Positions 31,366 through 33,512 of a stretch of 33,512 bases of DNA are shown in pieces. The notes under the pieces are model-generated. The model was not told the origin of the DNA and did not search any database. It saw only the letters and a list, made by a program, of their open reading frames with translations. Within the stretch, counting starts at the first letter, position 1, and each line of letters opens with the position of its first letter. The translations under genes and the position numbers were made by a program. Source of the stretch: Desulfosudis oleivorans (GTDB taxonomy: Bacteria; Desulfobacterota; Desulfobacteria; Desulfobacterales; SURF-7); NCBI GenBank assembly GCA_020723325.1, contig DYJD01000051.1, forward strand, positions 1 to 33,512. The letters run 5' to 3'.

Positions 31366-33171
31366 TTAGCCTGTTTTTACTTGAGATCGCATCCCCCTCT
31401 TCAGCACATCCGCTTCGAGGGCCATTAGCAACTCCTTCATCTTTTCAGCCATCACATTGTATTTGAGCCGGATCTCGGCCTGAAAGTCCACGTGAATCTT
31501 GTCGATGCCGGCCAGGCAGGTGTCCAGTATCTGTTTGCGGCGGCGCCATAGTTTTTCGGCAAAGCGCACAGCGTCTTTGGAATTTGCCTTTACGGAAGTG
31601 GAACAGAGATTGACCTGGTCGCGCAGATAGCGGTAGCATTCATCCAGGTGGGAAGAGAGTTTTTCGATCTTCAGGGTTTCCTGGGTGATCATGTGAAAAT
31701 GATGGCCGATGATGCAGTATTTGATGACCTCGCCGAACACATGCCGATTTCGGAACATATGATAGGTCACGAATTTGAGATACTGATATCCGTAGGGTTT
31801 GAAGGTCTGGATGCCCAGGGACTTGAGCAGCATGAGGATTTCCTTAAGGCCGATTTCCCGCTGGAAATGCGGGGCCTCGCCCAGATTCTCCAAAAAACGG
31901 GTGCAGCGCTCGAAATAGTTTTTCAGATTCTGGTCATAAATGGCCGCCAGCACTTCCTGATACCCGGCTTTTAATTTTTGCGGCGCCATGCGTGGAGTAA
32001 AATTGAGTTCCAGGCAGTGGGTGTTGTTGCCGGCAGAGGCGGCCACAATCCGGCCTTCCCTGGACAGGCGCTCATACAGGTCGGTGCCGGGCAGGGCTGT
32101 CAGCAATCCCACCATGGCCTTGGGAATGCCGGTCTGCTGAATAAAGGCGATCTGGCGCTGAAAAATATCGTCGGTATCATTGTCAAAACCCAGAATGAAG
32201 CCGGCCATGACCTCCATGCCGTGGCGCTGGATAATATGAACCGCGGCGGTCAAATCAATTTTCAGGTTCTGAATCTTGCCGGTTTCCATCAGGCACTCAA
32301 CCGCAGGGGTTTCAATGCCGATAAAAACCTCGTTAAAACCCACATTCCGCATGGCATCCATGAGTTCAACGTCTTCTGCCAGGTTGATGCTGGCTTCCGT
32401 GAAAAAACGGAAGGCAAAGTCATGTTCTTCCTGCCAGGTCTTCAGCGCCGGCAGCAGATCGCTTTTCACCCGCTTTTTGTTCCCGATGAAATTGTCGTCC
32501 ACAATGAAAACAGGGCCACGCCATCCAAGCCCATACAGCGCGTCCAGTTCCCCAAGCACCGCGGCCGGTGATTTGAGCCGGGGGCGGTTACCGTATACTT
32601 TCCAGATATCGCAAAATTCGCATTTAAAGGGACAGCCGCGGCTGTATTGAATGGACATGGAAGCATAGGCCGCCTTTTTCAAAAGGTCAAACCGGGGGAT
32701 GACGGTATGGCTGATATCCGGCTTTGCTGAACAGTGGTAGACCCGGGGAGCCGTGCCTTTTTCCAGGTCCTGGAAAAAGGATGAAAAAGCCTCTTCCACC
32801 TCCCCCAGCACAAAATGATCCACCCCCTGGATTTCACGCCAATTGGAATTGGCATAGGGGCCGCCCAGAACCGTCAGTTTGCCCTGCTCCCGGCAGGCGG
32901 CCACCACCTGATCCACCGAAGCATGCTGCACGATCATGGCGGAAATGAAGACCCCGTCGGCCCAGGCAATATCTTCAGCCCTCAAGGGCTCGATGTTCAT
33001 GTCCACCAGCCGCAAACAACAGTCCTGGGGAAAAAGCGCTGCTATGGTAATCAGCCCCAAGGGCGGGTGGCCGCTCTGCTTGCGGATAAACCGCAGGGCA
33101 TATTTGAAACTCCAGTAAGTATTGTTGGGCACTTCTGGATAAACTAATAAAATATTTCGTAATTTTTTCAT
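31366..33171 (-). CDS. B12-binding-type radical SAM protein with C-terminal helical extension
   Basis: 601 residues from ATG 33171. Residues about 5-145 resemble a cobalamin-binding Rossmann domain (LLVYPEVPNNTYWSFKYALRF, PPLGLITIAALFP, VLGGPYANS, FVLGEVEEAF). The radical SAM core (about 165-390) has the CxxxCxxC cluster site RGCPFKCEFCDI, the FVDDNF-like FIVDDNFIGNK segment, GIETP and ALPGTDLYERL. The rest (390-601) is helical and resembles the DUF4070 region of the HpnP/HpnJ-like group that modifies hopanoids or lipids. The exact substrate cannot be told from sequence. It is a stand-alone gene flanked by repeats. Its ribosome site (GGGGGT) is fair. Confidence 0.87.
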   Translation of the reverse strand: MKKLRNILLVYPEVPNNTYWSFKYALRFIRKQSGHPPLGLITIAALFPQDCCLRLVDMNIEPLRAEDIAWADGVFISAMIVQHASVDQVVAACREQGKLTVLGGPYANSNWREIQGVDHFVLGEVEEAFSSFFQDLEKGTAPRVYHCSAKPDISHTVIPRFDLLKKAAYASMSIQYSRGCPFKCEFCDIWKVYGNRPRLKSPAAVLGELDALYGLGWRGPVFIVDDNFIGNKKRVKSDLLPALKTWQEEHDFAFRFFTEASINLAEDVELMDAMRNVGFNEVFIGIETPAVECLMETGKIQNLKIDLTAAVHIIQRHGMEVMAGFILGFDNDTDDIFQRQIAFIQQTGIPKAMVGLLTALPGTDLYERLSREGRIVAASAGNNTHCLELNFTPRMAPQKLKAGYQEVLAAIYDQNLKNYFERCTRFLENLGEAPHFQREIGLKEILMLLKSLGIQTFKPYGYQYLKFVTYHMFRNRHVFGEVIKYCIIGHHFHMITQETLKIEKLSSHLDECYRYLRDQVNLCSTSVKANSKDAVRFAEKLWRRRKQILDTCLAGIDKIHVDFQAEIRLKYNVMAEKMKELLMALEADVLKRGMRSQVKTG

Positions 33172-33189
33172 AGTACCCCCGGAAAAGCA

Positions 33190-33217
33190 ATTATGAATTA
33201 CGAATTATGAATTATGA
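33190..33217. repeat. Heptamer tandem repeat (ATTATGA)
   Basis: ATTATGA, ATTACGA, ATTATGA, ATTATGA follow in phase, then ATTAATG, just upstream of the radical SAM gene. Read on the minus strand the units give repeated CATAAT, a good -10-like hexamer, so the array may contribute promoter activity. No clear -35 box is placed. Confidence 0.6.
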
Positions 33218-33340
33218 ATTAATGTATTCTATCGTTTTTGTTGGCGAGTCATGCGCTTTGATATAACTTTATCGCCGGGAAATGAGAATGGCAATGGGAC
33301 TTTGTTGGTTTTACAATTGTTTTACAAGCCCCTGACTCCA

Positions 33341-33512
33341 GGGCAACAGGGGAATCGCATGTAAACTTGGCGCAGAATGTGCCGCCATTAATTGCCAATA
33401 TTTCACCCAGCGAATACTATTGCCCGCCAAGAAAAAGCGATTCGTGAGTGTTTGGGTTTTTGTCTCTGCCATCCAACCTCTCGGGGTCGGGGTCGGTATC
33501 GGAATCGGTATC
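33341..33512 (+). repeat. Module A copy 4 plus start of a composite element (cut by window end)
   Basis: 33341-33480 is module A, closest to copy 2 (GGGGAATCGCATGTAAACTT to CCATCCAACCTC). From 33481 the array TCGGGG (two), TCGGTA, TCGGAA, TCGGTA runs to the last base of the window, so a further composite element very probably continues beyond it. 33218-33340 holds nothing recognisable. Confidence 0.75.

Overview
This window looks like a chromosomal contig of a Gram-negative bacterium. Several things fit Desulfobacterota (the former Deltaproteobacteria): an oleBCD-type hydrocarbon cluster, a DHH-CBS protein, PAS/HD-GYP and GGDEF signalling, GspH/PilV/PilW/PilX-type minor pilins, a B12-binding radical SAM protein with a long C-terminal extension, and intergenic regions crowded with short repeats. 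The phylum is an inference from gene content; no rRNA or tRNA was seen.

Layout. 1-6.1 kb: envelope proteolysis, with a catalytically dead HtrA-like protein, an active HtrA with four PDZ domains, a secreted BamE-like protein on the opposite strand, and a subtilase with a jelly-roll insertion. 6.3-11.1 kb: housekeeping and signalling (methionine aminopeptidase with a SEC-C tail, GGDEF protein, five-S1-domain RNA-binding protein, amidohydrolase, small secreted protein). 11.1-11.9 kb: repeats. 11.95-19.1 kb: a same-strand run of a MerR-TetR fusion regulator, a small unknown protein, OleB, a membrane coiled-coil protein, OleC, OleD and a PAS/HD-GYP protein. OleA is not in the window. 19.1-20.4 kb: a convergent DHH-CBS phosphoesterase. 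20.4-20.9 kb: repeats. 20.9-25.0 kb: a minor-pilin operon on the minus strand ending in an 855-residue PilX-like protein. Just upstream and joined by overlapping codons are an AT-richer VanX-like dipeptidase and a HigA-like antitoxin whose toxin gene is a remnant. 26.5-30.4 kb: the most notable locus, a metallophosphoesterase-NACHT-FGE/C-type-lectin fusion whose C-terminus has the hallmarks of a diversity-generating retroelement (DGR) variable region, followed by a broken four-helix-bundle (Avd/S23-family) gene. No reverse transcriptase or template repeat was found. 30.4-31.4 kb: REP-like repeats and gene debris. 31.4-33.2 kb: the radical SAM gene. 33.2-33.5 kb: repeats to the window end.

The main non-gene signal is a modular dispersed repeat present at five sites. 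It combines a ~135-bp module, hexameric TCGNNN arrays in inverted orientation and a central 24-28 bp palindrome. Alongside it are other families of tandem hexamers and heptamers and inverted repeats that fill most longer intergenic gaps. Several gene remnants (toxin, Avd-like, CAP-domain, small fragments) sit next to these repeats, suggesting that the intergenic regions are sites of recombination and gene decay.
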